Shown: positions 1-9,903, counted from the first letter of the stretch. The stretch is DNA of 64,000 bases from Mesorhizobium sp. M8A.F.Ca.ET.218.01.1.1 (GCF_004791165.1 NZ_SRUZ01000001.1:106382-170381); one strand, 5' to 3'. A program made the numbers and translations. The notes: generated by a model from the letters alone, not told the origin.

Positions 1-192
1 CGCTTCTAGGTGTGTTCTGTATCGATGGTGTGTCGCACGGGTCACACAAAAGGTTCATCCCGGTTGCACAGCCGACATAGGGCGCGCGCCTTCTAGGATG
101 GCGGGCGGACACAAGCCAAGGATGAAAGGGGTTTTCCCCAAACGGTTTCACGGCCGCGTGCCAATTATGTCACGCGGAGCATGAACGGACGT

Positions 193-321
193 TTAGAGCG
201 GATCAGAGTTTGATAGAATCTCTGACCCGCTCTAACTTCTTGTTTTTACGCAATTCCCAAGGGGAAGCGCTGCGCGCTTCTCCCGGGAAAACCGCTACAC
301 ACTTTTCCTGGAATTGCTCTA
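193..321. repeat. Composite palindromic intergenic repeat (REP-like)
   Basis: Two inverted repeats lie side by side. The first pairs 193-208 with 220-235, matching at 15 of 16 positions. The second has an outer 8-bp stem (250-257 with 310-317) and an inner hairpin GAAGCGC/GCGCTTC (264-270 with 274-280). Positions 303-319 match, in inverse orientation, 17 bases at 55430-55446, so this is a dispersed element. Its right end supplies the TAG stop of the glutamine amidotransferase gene. I see no gene or clear promoter in 1-192. That the family is common in rhizobial genomes is from general knowledge and was not checked. Confidence 0.7.
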
Positions 322-1017
322 GATCGTCGCCACCCAGGCACGGGCGATGGCCAGACCAGCGGCATCGGCGTCAGGGCCGTTGCTGGCCATTTCACCGTCG
401 AGCTTGCCGGCCCAGTCGGGATGGCGCGCGGCGATGGTCGGCGCGAAGGAGGAGCTCCAGTCCTTCACCATCGGCCGGTCGGCCTCGAAATGGAACTGGA
501 AGCCGTAGACGGCGCGGCCGACGCGAAACGCCTGGTTTTCGGCGACATCGTTGCCGGCGAGCCGCACGGCGTCCTCCGGCAGCTCGAACGTGTCGTCGTG
601 CCACTGGAAGATCGGGAACTTTTCCGGCAGCTCAGCCAACACCGGATCGGCCTTGGCATCGGCCGTCAGCGACACGCCGCGCCAGCCGAATTCGTTGGCC
701 CCGCCGATGCGGTTCGCGCCGCCAAAGGCGCGAGCGACGAGTTGACTGCCGAGACAGATACCGAGCACGGCGCGGTCCTTGCCAGCGAAATCGCGGGTCA
801 GTTCGAGCAGCGCCGGGAAATAGGGATATTCTTCGTCGGCCAGCGCGTTCTGGCCGCCGCCGAGCACCACCATGGCATCGTGGCCGGTTGCGTCCCGTGG
901 CAGCGCATCACCCTTATAGGGAAGCCGCACATCAAGATCGGCACCCGCTTCGGCCAGTGCCGCACCGACTTGGCCGAGCCCGGTATTGTCGTAGTTCTGG
1001 ACTACCAGCACCCGCAT
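319..1017 (-). CDS. Class I glutamine amidotransferase domain protein
   Basis: A 232-residue cytoplasmic protein with a single GATase1 domain. The nucleophile elbow is GICLGSQ with Cys88, and the His-Glu pair is in FQFHFEAD (His176, Glu178), so the triad is intact. There is no synthetase domain, which places it with stand-alone GuaA-N-like amidotransferases. These act on varied amides, and several relatives are gamma-glutamyl hydrolases. I chose the ATG at 1017 over an in-frame upstream ATG because an AGGG-type Shine-Dalgarno precedes it and family members begin near MRVLVV. It diverges from the gene at 1106. The substrate cannot be told from sequence. Confidence 0.85.
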   Translation of the reverse strand: MRVLVVQNYDNTGLGQVGAALAEAGADLDVRLPYKGDALPRDATGHDAMVVLGGGQNALADEEYPYFPALLELTRDFAGKDRAVLGICLGSQLVARAFGGANRIGGANEFGWRGVSLTADAKADPVLAELPEKFPIFQWHDDTFELPEDAVRLAGNDVAENQAFRVGRAVYGFQFHFEADRPMVKDWSSSFAPTIAARHPDWAGKLDGEMASNGPDADAAGLAIARAWVATI

Positions 1018-1105
1018 CGAAAAACCCTGCTGACATGAAAATGCTGTCGCGAGCGATATCATGGCGCCGGCGTTTCAGCCAAGATGCGTATCCCAGGAGA
1101 AAACT

Positions 1106-1753
1106 ATGCCACTGCAGAACCGGGTCGATCCGTTCGGCGCCATTCACGCCGTGCCGGAGCGCGGCCTGTTCACCGGCAATCGCGGCATCATCCACGCCCC
1201 CGCGACAAAGACGCTCCTGAAAAAGCGCTGGGCGCTTCCGGCCTGGATCATCTGCGTGTGCCAATTCCGCAATGTGCAGCGCGAGCCGATGGGCCGCAAC
1301 CGGCCCGGTGGCAAGGCCGGCTGGACCGAATTGTTCTTCCTCGACGAGGTGACGGCGCTCGCCGCCGGACATCGCCCCTGTTTCTTTTGCCAACGTGAAC
1401 GGGCCAAGGATTTTGTCCATCGCTTCGGCCAAGCCTTCGGTATTGCCGAGCCGCGCGCGCCACAGGTCGACAAGCGGCTGCATAAGGAGCGGCTGGCGTC
1501 GGGCGGCAAGCGGTCTGCGGTCGCGATGGATGCGCTTGCCGGCCTGCCCGACGGCGCGATGATCGCAGCTGGCGGCAGCGCCTGTGCCTTGCGCCACGGC
1601 AAGATATTGCCATGGACTTTTGCCGGATACGGCCCGCCAACCAGCCCTGATCATTTCGGGGACGAGACGCTTGTGCTGCTGACCCCGGAAACGACGCTTG
1701 CCGTGCTGCGCCATGGCTTTCAACCCGTGTGGCATCCTTCCGCCAAGGCTTGA
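1106..1753 (+). CDS. Conserved protein of unknown function with a CxxC motif
   Basis: A 215-residue protein I recognise only as a conserved bacterial hypothetical. The ATG at 1106 follows AGGAGA at good spacing, so I preferred it to the in-frame start 45 bases upstream. A CFFC pair near residue 92 could bind metal or be redox active. The rest is a mixed hydrophobic and charged globular sequence with no signal peptide or membrane segment. It runs into rsmE with a 31-base gap on the same strand, so the two may be cotranscribed. No function is proposed. Confidence 0.75.
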   Translation: MPLQNRVDPFGAIHAVPERGLFTGNRGIIHAPATKTLLKKRWALPAWIICVCQFRNVQREPMGRNRPGGKAGWTELFFLDEVTALAAGHRPCFFCQRERAKDFVHRFGQAFGIAEPRAPQVDKRLHKERLASGGKRSAVAMDALAGLPDGAMIAAGGSACALRHGKILPWTFAGYGPPTSPDHFGDETLVLLTPETTLAVLRHGFQPVWHPSAKA

Positions 1754-1784
1754 CGCAGGCGGCCGTCTCGCTCATTCCTCGGCC

Positions 1785-2519
1785 ATGCGCGCCAACTACA
1801 AGATGCAACGTCTGTTCGTGCCCGACGACCTCGGACCAGACATCGAGTTCGAACCCGGCCAGCAGCAGAGCCATTATCTCCTGCATGTGCTGCGGCTCGC
1901 CGAAGGCGCCGAGATCCTTGTCTTCAATGGCCGCGACGGCGAGTGGTCGGCGGCGATATCAGCGAAATCCAAGCGGTCGGTGCGGCTGAAAGTACTGGCG
2001 CCGCAAAGACCGCAACCGCCCTTGCCCGACCTCATCTATTGCTTCGCGCCGCTGAAGCAGGGCCGGCTCGACTATCTGGTGCAAAAGGCGGTCGAGATGG
2101 GCGCCGGCATCCTGCAACCGGTCATCACCCAGCACACGCAGGTGGCAAAGCCTTCCATCGATCGCCTGCGCGCCAATGTCGTCGAGGCCGCCGAGCAATG
2201 CGGCATCCTGGCTGTGCCGGAAGTTCGCGAGGCGGAAAAATTCGAGCGCCTGCTGACCGGCTGGGACAAGGAAAGGCGGCTGATCTTCTGCGACGAGGAC
2301 GCCTCGACCAACAACCCACTGCCTGCCTTGCAGGCAGTAAGGGAGAAGAAGCTCGCTTTGCTGGTCGGGCCCGAGGGCGGCTTTTCCGACGAGGAGCGCA
2401 AGATGCTCCGCGCCCTCCCCTTCGTAACCGCCATTCCGCTCGGGCCGCGCATCCTGCGCGCCGACACCGCGGCCGTGGCCGCGCTCGCGGCGATGCAGGC
2501 GACAATTGGCGACTGGTAG
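1785..2519 (+). CDS. rsmE: 16S rRNA (uracil-1498-N3)-methyltransferase RsmE
   Basis: A 244-residue SPOUT-class methyltransferase that uses S-adenosylmethionine to methylate U1498 of 16S rRNA in the assembled 30S subunit. The N-terminal PUA-like part begins with QRLFVPDD. The C-terminal knot carries [13 protein letters not shown] and [16 protein letters not shown], which form the SAM pocket and are diagnostic of RsmE. Length is normal. The start could be 1785 or the next Met at 1803. I chose 1785 because it gives the usual short lead before MQRLFV. Confidence 0.93.
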   Translation: MRANYKMQRLFVPDDLGPDIEFEPGQQQSHYLLHVLRLAEGAEILVFNGRDGEWSAAISAKSKRSVRLKVLAPQRPQPPLPDLIYCFAPLKQGRLDYLVQKAVEMGAGILQPVITQHTQVAKPSIDRLRANVVEAAEQCGILAVPEVREAEKFERLLTGWDKERRLIFCDEDASTNNPLPALQAVREKKLALLVGPEGGFSDEERKMLRALPFVTAIPLGPRILRADTAAVAALAAMQATIGDW

Positions 2520-2664
2520 GACGTTGTCTGTTGCAAGAGGTGCTCGCGGGCCGAGGTCTTCAATTCCTCTTGACCTGTGGCTCAGGATTTTTCGCTTGAT
2601 CGGCTACTGACATTTCGTCCATTTAGCGCCGGCGGTGGGTCCAACCGCCTTTGAGGGCTTGAAA

Positions 2665-4038
2665 ATGGCGCGCGACACAACCGATTTCCGGCCAATCGAA
2701 GGCGTAGACGAGCTTGTCGAGCATCTAGCCGAAGGCAACAAGCCGCGCGAAAAATGGCGCATCGGCACCGAGCACGAGAAATTCCCGTTCTATGTCGATG
2801 GCAACGCACCGGTGCCTTACGGCGGCGAGCGCGGCATCCGCGCCATCCTCGAAGGCATGCAGAACAAGCTGGGCTGGGATCCCATCATCGATGACGGCCG
2901 CATCATCGGCCTGGTCGAGCCGACAGGCCAGGGCGCGATCTCGCTTGAGCCTGGCGGCCAGTTCGAACTCTCCGGCGCGCCGCTGGAAACGATCCACCAG
3001 ACCTGCCGCGAGGGCAATGCCCACCTGGCGCAGGTGCGCGAGATCGCCGAGCCGATGGGCATCCGCTTCCTCGGCCTCGGCGGCAGCCCGAAATGGTCGC
3101 TGGCCGAAACGCCGAAAATGCCGAAGTCGCGTTATGAAATCATGACGCGTTACATGCCCAAGGTCGGCACCAAGGGTCTCGACATGATGTATCGCACCTG
3201 TACGATCCAGGTTAACCTCGACTTCGAGAGCGAAGCCGACATGCGCCGCAAGATGCAGGTGTCGCTGAAGCTGCAGCCGCTGTCGACGGCGCTGTTCGCC
3301 AACTCGCCCTTCACCGACAGCCGGCCGAACGGGCTGCAGAGCTGGCGCGGCGACATCTGGCGCGACACCGACAACCAACGCTCCGGCCTGCTCGAATTCT
3401 GCTTCTCGCCCGATTTCGGCTTCGCCGACTATGTCGAATGGGCGCTCGACGTGCCGATGTATTTCGTCATCCGCGACGGCCACTATCACGACATGACGCA
3501 TATCACCTTCCGCCAGTTCATGGCCGGGGCCGCGCGCAACGAAGTGCCGGACGGGCTGCCGACGATGGGCGACTGGGCGAACCACCTGTCGACCTTGTTC
3601 CCCGACGTGCGGCTGAAGCGTTTCCTGGAAATGCGCGGCGCCGATGGCGGCCCCTGGCGGCGCATCTGCGCGCTGCCGGCTTTCTGGGTCGGCCTGCTTT
3701 ACGACGAGGCGGCGCTCGATGCCGCCGAGGCGTTGACGTCGAGCTGGACCTACAAGGAAGTGCTGGCGATGCGCAATGCCGTGCCTGAACTCGGCATTTC
3801 CGCACCCTTCCGCAACACCACGCTGCGCGAGGTCGCCCGCGACGTCATGACCATTTCGCGCACCGGGCTGAAGAACCGCGGCAAGAAGAACCGCGACGGC
3901 TACGACGAAACCTCGTTCCTGAACACGCTCGACGAGGTCGTGGCGCGCGGCACCACCAGCGCCGAGGAGATGCTGTCGGCCTATCACACGCGCTGGGGTG
4001 GCTCGATCGAGCCTGTATTCATGGAATATGCCTATTAA
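2665..4038 (+). CDS. gshA: Glutamate-cysteine ligase, GCS2 (plant/alphaproteobacterial) type
   Basis: A 457-residue ATP-dependent ligase joining L-glutamate and L-cysteine, the first and rate-limiting step of glutathione synthesis in the cytoplasm. The GCS2 signature IGTEHEKF lies near residue 35, followed by GLVEPTGQGAISLEPGGQFE and TCTIQVNLDF, typical of the class shared by alphaproteobacteria and plants. The ATG at 2665 is preceded by a GAGGG-type site. An upstream in-frame ATG at 2635 would add ten residues with no homology to the family. Glutathione matters for rhizobial stress tolerance and symbiosis in general. Nothing here shows specific regulation. Confidence 0.95.
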   Translation: MARDTTDFRPIEGVDELVEHLAEGNKPREKWRIGTEHEKFPFYVDGNAPVPYGGERGIRAILEGMQNKLGWDPIIDDGRIIGLVEPTGQGAISLEPGGQFELSGAPLETIHQTCREGNAHLAQVREIAEPMGIRFLGLGGSPKWSLAETPKMPKSRYEIMTRYMPKVGTKGLDMMYRTCTIQVNLDFESEADMRRKMQVSLKLQPLSTALFANSPFTDSRPNGLQSWRGDIWRDTDNQRSGLLEFCFSPDFGFADYVEWALDVPMYFVIRDGHYHDMTHITFRQFMAGAARNEVPDGLPTMGDWANHLSTLFPDVRLKRFLEMRGADGGPWRRICALPAFWVGLLYDEAALDAAEALTSSWTYKEVLAMRNAVPELGISAPFRNTTLREVARDVMTISRTGLKNRGKKNRDGYDETSFLNTLDEVVARGTTSAEEMLSAYHTRWGGSIEPVFMEYAY

Positions 4039-4127
4039 CCCCGCGCGCTGACGGGCGGCAAAAGCCGCTTCAATCGGGCGTTGAAACGAATTAGGCTCTC
4101 TTCGAGGATTTCCCGGAGGAGAAGCCG

Positions 4128-5159
4128 ATGCCTACCTTGTTCGACATGCTGACGCAGGCCCAGAACGGCAACGGCATGCAGGCGCTTGCCCAACAATACG
4201 GGCTTTCGCTGCAGCAGACACAGGCGGCGGTCGCCGCACTGCTGCCGGCCTTTTCACAAGGGTTGCAGCGCAACACCGCCGATCCCTATGGGCTCGGCGC
4301 CTTCATGACGGCGATGGCAAGCGGCCAGCACGCCAAGTATTTCGAGGACGCGACGCGCGCCTTCTCACCGCAAGGCGTCGACGAGGGCAACGGCATTCTG
4401 GGCCATCTGTTCGGGTCGAAGGATTTGTCGCGTGCCGTGGCCAGCCAGGCGGCGCAGGCGAGCGGCGTCAGCCAGCAAGTGCTGCAACAGATGCTGCCCG
4501 CGATCGCGTCGATGGTAATGGGCGGACTGTTCAAGCAGACGACAAGCCAGATGCAGGCAGCGGCTGGTCTGGGTGGCGGCGGCAACAATCCACTGGGCGA
4601 GATCATCGAGCAGATGATGCGGCAGGGCGGCATGCAGGCGCCGGCGCCACAACAGCGCCAGGCGCCGTCGCCTCAGAACCCCATGGACAACCCGCTCGGC
4701 AAGGTCTTGCAGGACATGTTCGGCGGCGGCTCACCGCAACCACAAAGCCAGCCGCAGCCGGCGCCAAATCCCTATGGCGACAATCCGCTCGGCAAGGTGC
4801 TGCAGGATATGTTCGGCGGCGGCGCGCCACAGCAACCACAAAGCCGACCCCAGCCCCAGCAGACGCAGAGCCCATACGGCGACAACCCGCTTGGGAAAAT
4901 CTTCGAGGAGATGCTGCGGCAAGGCGGAGGCGGAGGCTTCGGCCTGCCCGGCGGGCAGCCGGGGCCACAGCCTGAAGCGCCGCAGCCGCAGCCGCGCCAG
5001 GCACCACAGCCGCAGGTCAATCCAAGCGGCCGGCCTCGGAACCCGTTCGACGACATTTTCGGCAAGATGTTCGAGACCGGCGCCCAGCAGCGTGACGACT
5101 ACCAGAAGGGCGTGGAAACGATCTTCGACCAGTTCAAGCGAGACATGGACCGGCGATAG
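4128..5159 (+). CDS. DUF937 family protein with Pro/Gln-rich repeats
   Basis: A 343-residue protein preceded by a strong GGAGGAGAAG site. The N-terminal 150 residues match the YidB/DUF937 helical-repeat type, starting TLFDMLTQAQNG with an AVAALLPAF helix. The C-terminal half is low-complexity Pro/Gln/Gly linker interrupted by four copies of an NPLGKVLQDMFGGG-like amphipathic motif at roughly residues 188, 221, 252 and 305 (the last as NPFDDIFGKMFE). The motif copies may be short helical binding or oligomerisation segments. The family's function is unknown. There is no signal peptide. Confidence 0.82.
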   Translation: MPTLFDMLTQAQNGNGMQALAQQYGLSLQQTQAAVAALLPAFSQGLQRNTADPYGLGAFMTAMASGQHAKYFEDATRAFSPQGVDEGNGILGHLFGSKDLSRAVASQAAQASGVSQQVLQQMLPAIASMVMGGLFKQTTSQMQAAAGLGGGGNNPLGEIIEQMMRQGGMQAPAPQQRQAPSPQNPMDNPLGKVLQDMFGGGSPQPQSQPQPAPNPYGDNPLGKVLQDMFGGGAPQQPQSRPQPQQTQSPYGDNPLGKIFEEMLRQGGGGGFGLPGGQPGPQPEAPQPQPRQAPQPQVNPSGRPRNPFDDIFGKMFETGAQQRDDYQKGVETIFDQFKRDMDRR

Positions 5160-5201
5160 GCGTCAGGCCAAAGCCATTTCCCGGCAAGCTAGAAAAGAAA
5201 A

Positions 5202-5225
5202 GCCCGGTCCTTGGGAGGACCGGGC
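5202..5225 (-). terminator. Rho-independent terminator of the DUF1127 gene
   Basis: A perfect 10-bp stem GCCCGGTCCT/AGGACCGGGC with a 4-base loop. Read on the minus strand it is followed by TTTTCTTTTCT. On the plus strand no T-run follows, so it serves the leftward gene ending at 5331. Confidence 0.85.
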
Positions 5226-5330
5226 AGCGTGCAGGCAGGCCGGCGGGGAACCGGCAGGGAGTGGGGAGCCTGCATGAACCTTGGTCGCGCTGAACCGCAG
5301 AAAGGTTCAACAAGACCGAAACTGAACCAA

Positions 5331-5621
5331 TCAGGCTACCTTGCGGGCGATATCCTCGATCGTTTCCACGCGGTCGCTGGCGATCTCACGCAGGATTGCC
5401 GTCGGATCGCGGCCGAACGGCACGTCGATCGCGACATGCAGGTCGGCGCGCGTCAGGCCGATATCGGCAAGCTCGGCATCCGACATCTCGCCCAGGCGGT
5501 AGAAAGCACGGCGGTTTTTCCAGGCGCGGTAGATATTGAAGGCCGTGTTGACCACGCGCGCCGCAACGGACGGACGCGAAGTGATGCGCGAGGTCTCGGT
5601 GGCGAAATCGATCGTGGTCAT
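5331..5621 (-). CDS. DUF1127 domain small protein
   Basis: A 96-residue protein starting MTTIDFATE at an ATG with a GAAGGAGA ribosome site. The DUF1127 core, about residues 25-70, shows the Arg/Tyr-rich helix YRAWKNRRAFYRLGEMSD followed by ELADIGLTRADL. Small DUF1127 proteins in alphaproteobacteria have been linked to RNA turnover and phosphate or stress responses. This longer member has an extra C-terminal tail after the core. It is divergent from the LysR gene, with a 171-base shared upstream region, and has its own terminator at 5202-5225. Confidence 0.85.
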   Translation of the reverse strand: MTTIDFATETSRITSRPSVAARVVNTAFNIYRAWKNRRAFYRLGEMSDAELADIGLTRADLHVAIDVPFGRDPTAILREIASDRVETIEDIARKVA

Positions 5622-5740
5622 GTCGGTCTCCTTCAGACTCGAACAGACGAAACCCGACGATCGGCGCTGGCGACAGCGGCCGTTCCGGCTTCGATTCACA
5701 TGCCTTCATGTGGACAATGCGAATTTGCCATCGACCGATT

Positions 5741-5766
5741 GATTAATCCAACGAATGTTTTTAATC
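5741..5766. promoter_or_regulatory. Candidate LysR operator in the divergent promoter region
   Basis: Inverted repeat GATTAA (5741-5746) / TTAATC (5761-5766) with 14 bases between, in an AT-rich stretch 27 bases before the LysR start. It resembles the dyad layout of LysR-type sites, but there is only one copy, so this is suggestive. Confidence 0.35.
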
Positions 5767-5792
5767 TTTGGCATCAACACTAGTGATGGATC

Positions 5793-6755
5793 ATGTCGAT
5801 GAAAGCGCCGCTCGATCTCGATCAATTGCAGACCTTCATCTCGATCGCCGACACTGGCAGCTTCACGCGCGCAGCGGAAGAAGTGCACCGAACCCAGTCG
5901 GCGGTGTCGATGCAGATGCGCCGGCTGGAGGAGCGGATCGGCAAGCCGCTGTTCGAGAAGGAGGGGCGCACCAACCGGCTGACGGAGGAAGGCGACAAGC
6001 TGCTCTCCTATGCAAGGCGGCTGCTCTATCTCAACCGCGAGACGCTCGCCGCCTTCGACGACCAGCGGCTCGAAGGCACGATCCGCATCGGCACGCCGGA
6101 CGACTATGCAGATCGTTTCCTGCCGGAAATCATGGCACGTTTCACCCGCTCCAATCCGCGCGTCGAACTGACCGTCATCTGCGAGCCGACGCCGGGACTG
6201 GTCGAACACATCAAGCGCGGCAATCTCGACCTGGCGCTGGTGACGCACAATGATGTGCGCGGCCAGTCGGAAGTCGTGCGACGTGAGCCGCTGCTGTGGG
6301 TATCCTCGGCCAACCACGCGACGCACGAGCAGGAAATCCTGCCGATGGCCTTCGGCCGGCCGAACTGCATCTGGCGGCGCGCCGCCGTCGACGTGCTGGA
6401 CCAGCAGAACCGCGACTACCGCATCCTGTTCACCAGCTTCTCGGCGACCGTGATCACCGCGGCCGTGCTGTCCGGCCTGGCGGTCTCGGTGCTGCCGGAA
6501 TGCGCGCTCAGGCCTGGCATGCGGGTGCTGGGCGAAGCCGATGGCTTCGGCGCCCTGCCGGACTGCCGCATCGGCATCATGCGCGGCCAGACCTCGCGGC
6601 CGGAGATTGTCGATGCGCTTGCCCGCCATATTTCGGAAAGCCTGGACAACATCTCGATCCCGCTTGGCGAGGAAACGGGAACGTTCGACTTCGCGGCCCT
6701 CGCCTTCGCCAAGATGAAGCGGAGCAAGCCGAACCAGATCCTGCCGGGCTGGTAG
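5793..6755 (+). CDS. LysR-family transcriptional regulator
   Basis: A 320-residue LysR-type regulator. The winged HTH occupies residues 8-66, with the family signature LQTFISIADTGSFTRAAEEV and SAVSMQMRRLEERIGKPLFE. The rest is a periplasmic-binding-fold effector domain from about residue 93 (IRIGTPDDYADRFLPEIM). It is divergent from the DUF1127 gene and followed by xseA in the same direction with a 71-base gap. The target and effector are unknown. By family habit it may control itself and a divergent neighbour, but the neighbour here is an unusual LysR target. Confidence 0.9.
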   Translation: MSMKAPLDLDQLQTFISIADTGSFTRAAEEVHRTQSAVSMQMRRLEERIGKPLFEKEGRTNRLTEEGDKLLSYARRLLYLNRETLAAFDDQRLEGTIRIGTPDDYADRFLPEIMARFTRSNPRVELTVICEPTPGLVEHIKRGNLDLALVTHNDVRGQSEVVRREPLLWVSSANHATHEQEILPMAFGRPNCIWRRAAVDVLDQQNRDYRILFTSFSATVITAAVLSGLAVSVLPECALRPGMRVLGEADGFGALPDCRIGIMRGQTSRPEIVDALARHISESLDNISIPLGEETGTFDFAALAFAKMKRSKPNQILPGW

Positions 6756-6826
6756 ATGCGGATCATCAATATCGGGGCTGACATGGCCGCCTTGACGTCG
6801 GCGCTCAACCAGCCCCCAATCGGCCA

Positions 6827-8473
6827 ATGAGCGAAGCAGCATCCGAATCACGCACCAACGCCACCGAATACACGGTGAGCGAGATATCGGGCGCGCTGAA
6901 GCGCACGGTCGAGGACGTCTTCGGCAATGTGCGGGTGCGCGGCGAAATTTCGGGCTATCGCGGGCCGCATTCCTCGGGTCACGCCTATTTCGCGCTGAAG
7001 GACGACCGCGCCCGGCTCGACGCCGTGGTGTGGAAAGGCACGATGAGCCGGCTGAAATTCCGTCCCGAGGAAGGGATGGAGGTGATCGCCACCGGCAAAC
7101 TCACCACCTATCCCGGCAAGTCCAACTACCAGATCGTCATCGACAATCTGGAGCCGGCCGGCGCCGGGGCGCTGATGGCGCTGCTCGAGGAGCGCAAGCG
7201 CCGACTGCAGGCGGAAGGGCTTTTCGATGCGGGCCGCAAACGCCGGCTGCCGTTCATGCCCCGCGTCATCGGCGTCGTCACCTCGCCGACCGGCTCGGTC
7301 ATCCGCGACATCATCCACCGCATCAAGGACCGCTTTCCGCTGCATGTGCTGGTCTGGCCGGTGCGCGTGCAGGGCGACACGGCGAGTGCGGAAGTGACCA
7401 ATGCCGTGACCGGTTTCAACGCGCTGGCATGGGACAGCCCTATCCAGCGTCCCGATCTCTTGATCGTCGCGCGCGGTGGCGGCAGCCTGGAAGATCTGTG
7501 GGGCTTCAACGACGAGGCACTCGCCCGCGCCGTCGCCGCCTCGGGCATTCCGGTGATCTCGGCGGTCGGCCACGAGACCGATTGGACGCTGATCGACCTC
7601 GTCGCCGATGTGCGGGCGCCAACACCGACAGGCGCGGCCGAAATCGCCGTACCGGTGAAGGCGGACCTCGAAGCGACGCTGGCCAGCCTCGGCGCACGGC
7701 TCAAGGCAGCCGTCCTGCGCAATTTCGAGCGCAAGCGGCAAGCAACACGTGCAGCAGCGCGTGCGCTGCCTTCGCCCGATCAATTGCTGGCGCTGCCGCG
7801 CCGGCGCCTCGACGAAGCGACGTCGAGGCTCGGCCGTGGCCTGATGGTTTCCACCGAGCGCAAGCGGGCACGATTCTTCGCCGTAAAATTGACGCCGGCG
7901 ATGCTGTCGCAGCGGATTGCCGAGGCGCGGCGCACCAACGACCGTAATCTTTTGCGTGCGCAACGGGCGCTGCGTACTCTGGCGAGAAGCCGGCGGGCGG
8001 AACTCAATCGTGCAGCGGATCAGTTGCCAAAATGCGCCAAGGCATCGCTGCAACGGCACAGGCAGCAACTGGCTTTGCTGCAGGGCCGCATCACGATCGA
8101 GCCGACAGCACGGCGGCAACGTGTTCATAGAGATTTGCTGACCGCTTTGACGCGACGCGGCGGCCAGGCGATGCTGCTTAGGCTGGAGCGGTTGCGCGGC
8201 CGCATCATCCAGGCCGACCGGCTGATGGCGACGTTGTCGCACAAGGCCGTCCTGGCGCGCGGCTTCGTGCTGGTGAAGGATGCCGACGGCGCCGTCATCA
8301 AGCAGGCCGCGGACGTGGCGTCGGGTATGGCGCTTTCGCTGGAGTTCGCCGACGGCACTGCCGATGCGGTGGCAACCAGCGGCGCGGCGCGGCCAAAGCC
8401 CGCCGCCAGGCCCGCGGCCAAGGCCCCAGTTGCCAAGACGAGAGAACCCGGCAATCAGGGATCCTTGTTCTAA
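6827..8473 (+). CDS. xseA: Exodeoxyribonuclease VII large subunit
   Basis: A 548-residue catalytic subunit of ExoVII, which with XseB degrades single-stranded DNA from both ends to short oligonucleotides. The N-terminal OB fold (about 14-110) opens with [19 protein letters not shown]. The nuclease domain has [13 protein letters not shown], the conserved [17 protein letters not shown] and [12 protein letters not shown], then a long coiled-coil arm of Arg/Ala-rich helices (about 285-470). The C-terminal 50 residues are Ala/Pro/Lys-rich and disordered-looking. XseB is not in the window. Confidence 0.95.
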   Translation: MSEAASESRTNATEYTVSEISGALKRTVEDVFGNVRVRGEISGYRGPHSSGHAYFALKDDRARLDAVVWKGTMSRLKFRPEEGMEVIATGKLTTYPGKSNYQIVIDNLEPAGAGALMALLEERKRRLQAEGLFDAGRKRRLPFMPRVIGVVTSPTGSVIRDIIHRIKDRFPLHVLVWPVRVQGDTASAEVTNAVTGFNALAWDSPIQRPDLLIVARGGGSLEDLWGFNDEALARAVAASGIPVISAVGHETDWTLIDLVADVRAPTPTGAAEIAVPVKADLEATLASLGARLKAAVLRNFERKRQATRAAARALPSPDQLLALPRRRLDEATSRLGRGLMVSTERKRARFFAVKLTPAMLSQRIAEARRTNDRNLLRAQRALRTLARSRRAELNRAADQLPKCAKASLQRHRQQLALLQGRITIEPTARRQRVHRDLLTALTRRGGQAMLLRLERLRGRIIQADRLMATLSHKAVLARGFVLVKDADGAVIKQAADVASGMALSLEFADGTADAVATSGAARPKPAARPAAKAPVAKTREPGNQGSLF

Positions 8474-8477
8474 GAGC

Positions 8478-9596
8478 ATGACCGACAATCCGCACCATCT
8501 GGCAACACCGTCGGGCAAGCCGCGCGCGCGAAGCTTCAATATCGACTTCGACGGCACGCCTGGGCCGTTCAATGCGATCACCGACGTGCCAGGGGTCGCG
8601 GTCGGCTATACGACGCTGATTTCAGGCGATGGTGCGCTTGTCGTCGGCAAGGGACCGGTGCGCACCGGCGTGACCGCCATCCTGCCCAGGCCTCGCGCCG
8701 AGCTGGCGACGCCGGTCTTCGCCGGCATCTTCAGCCAAAACGGCAATGGCGAGCTGACCGGCTCGCACATCATCGAGGAAACCGGTGCTTTCAACTTCCC
8801 GATCACCATCACCAACACGCATTCCTGCGGTGTTTCGCGTGACGGCACGCTGCGCTGGATGAACCGGGTGCTGCCGGCCGCGATCGACAGCGCCTGGGGT
8901 TTGCCGGTGGCGGCGGAGACCTATGACGGGTTTCTCAACGACATAAACGGCCACCATCTGACATCGGAGCATGTCACCGAGGCGCTCGACGGCGCGGCCG
9001 GCGGACCGGTCGAGGAAGGCAGCGTCGGCGGCGGCACCGGCATGATCACCTTCGGCTTCAAGGCAGGCTCGGGCACGGCATCGCGCATCGTCGCATGGCA
9101 GGGGCGCACCTACACGGCCGGCGCTTTCGTGCAGTCGAATTTCGGCAAGCGGCACAATTTCACGATGCGTGGCCGGCGCGCCGATCCCGAACTCACCGAA
9201 CCAGCGATCCGCGAAGCCACGTCGCGCGCGGAAAAGGGTTCGATCATCGCCGTCATCGCCACCGACGCGCCGTTCCTGCCGCACCAGATGAAGCGGCTGG
9301 CACGGCGTGTGCCGCTCGGCGTCGCCATGACCGGCGGCTTCGGCTATCACAGTTCGGGCGACATCTTCCTCGCCTTCTCGACGGCCAATCCCGCCGCGGC
9401 GCTGGGGCTGTCTGGCCGCATCGCCAGCGCCGATTTCATTCCCGACGCAGACATCGACCCGTTCTTCGACGCGGTGATCCAGGCGGTGGAGGAATCGATC
9501 CTCAACGCCCTGGTCGCCAATGACGACATGACCGGCCGCGACGGCAATTTCGTGCCGGCGCTGCCAAAGACGTGGTTGAAAGAAAAGTTCGGCTGA
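8478..9596 (+). CDS. P1-family peptidase (DmpA-like Ntn hydrolase)
   Basis: A 372-residue member of the DmpA/BapA/ornithine-acetyltransferase-like P1 family. These are made as precursors and cut themselves just before the catalytic serine. Here the predicted cleavage is at Gly254-Ser255 in EKGSIIAVIATDAP, with the downstream LPHQMKRLARR helix typical of the family. The oxyanion region GGGTGMITFGFKAGSG is intact. Members act as D-aminopeptidases, L-aminopeptidases or beta-peptidases, so the substrate is open. There is no signal peptide. The ATG lies four bases after the xseA stop, suggesting translational coupling. Confidence 0.9.
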   Translation: MTDNPHHLATPSGKPRARSFNIDFDGTPGPFNAITDVPGVAVGYTTLISGDGALVVGKGPVRTGVTAILPRPRAELATPVFAGIFSQNGNGELTGSHIIEETGAFNFPITITNTHSCGVSRDGTLRWMNRVLPAAIDSAWGLPVAAETYDGFLNDINGHHLTSEHVTEALDGAAGGPVEEGSVGGGTGMITFGFKAGSGTASRIVAWQGRTYTAGAFVQSNFGKRHNFTMRGRRADPELTEPAIREATSRAEKGSIIAVIATDAPFLPHQMKRLARRVPLGVAMTGGFGYHSSGDIFLAFSTANPAAALGLSGRIASADFIPDADIDPFFDAVIQAVEESILNALVANDDMTGRDGNFVPALPKTWLKEKFG

Positions 9597-9604
9597 GACG
9601 AAAA

Positions 9605-9624
9605 CGCGGGCCGAACGGCCCGCG
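9605..9624. terminator. Bidirectional terminator between convergent genes
   Basis: A perfect 8-bp stem CGCGGGCC/GGCCCGCG with loop GAAC, 8 bases after the peptidase stop. The plus side continues GCTTTCAG and the minus side TTTTCGTC, so it can serve both converging genes. Confidence 0.7.
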
Positions 9625-9651
9625 CTTTCAGACAGGATTGTCCCTGAAAAT

Positions 9652-9903
9652 CTATTCCGCGGCCTTGCTGGAAGCCTGCTGGTTTTCGTCCGCCTCGGCA
9701 GCTTCCTCGAGCCGGGAAGCGATCAATTCCTGGATGTCGCCGACTTCCTCCTGGATGTCCTCCAGCGGTATGCCGACCTCGGCTGCCTTGGCGGCGCATT
9801 CGCGGGCCAATGTCTCGGCCTGTTTCTCGATCCTGGCGTGGGACTGGCAATGGACCTTTTCACCGATCCATCCCCGCAAGAACTCGATCGCATGTTCACT
9901 CAT
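9652..9903 (-). CDS. DUF768 family small protein
   Basis: An 83-residue protein starting MSEHAIEFLRGWIGEKV. The opening FLRGWI and the later GIPLEDIQEEVGDIQELI match the DUF768 pattern, a small-protein family found mainly in Mesorhizobium. Longer in-frame starts upstream would add low-quality sequence, so I chose the ATG at 9903. The tail is acidic and Gln/Ala-rich. It is predicted to be soluble and helical. The function is unknown. Confidence 0.75.
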   Translation of the reverse strand: MSEHAIEFLRGWIGEKVHCQSHARIEKQAETLARECAAKAAEVGIPLEDIQEEVGDIQELIASRLEEAAEADENQQASSKAAE

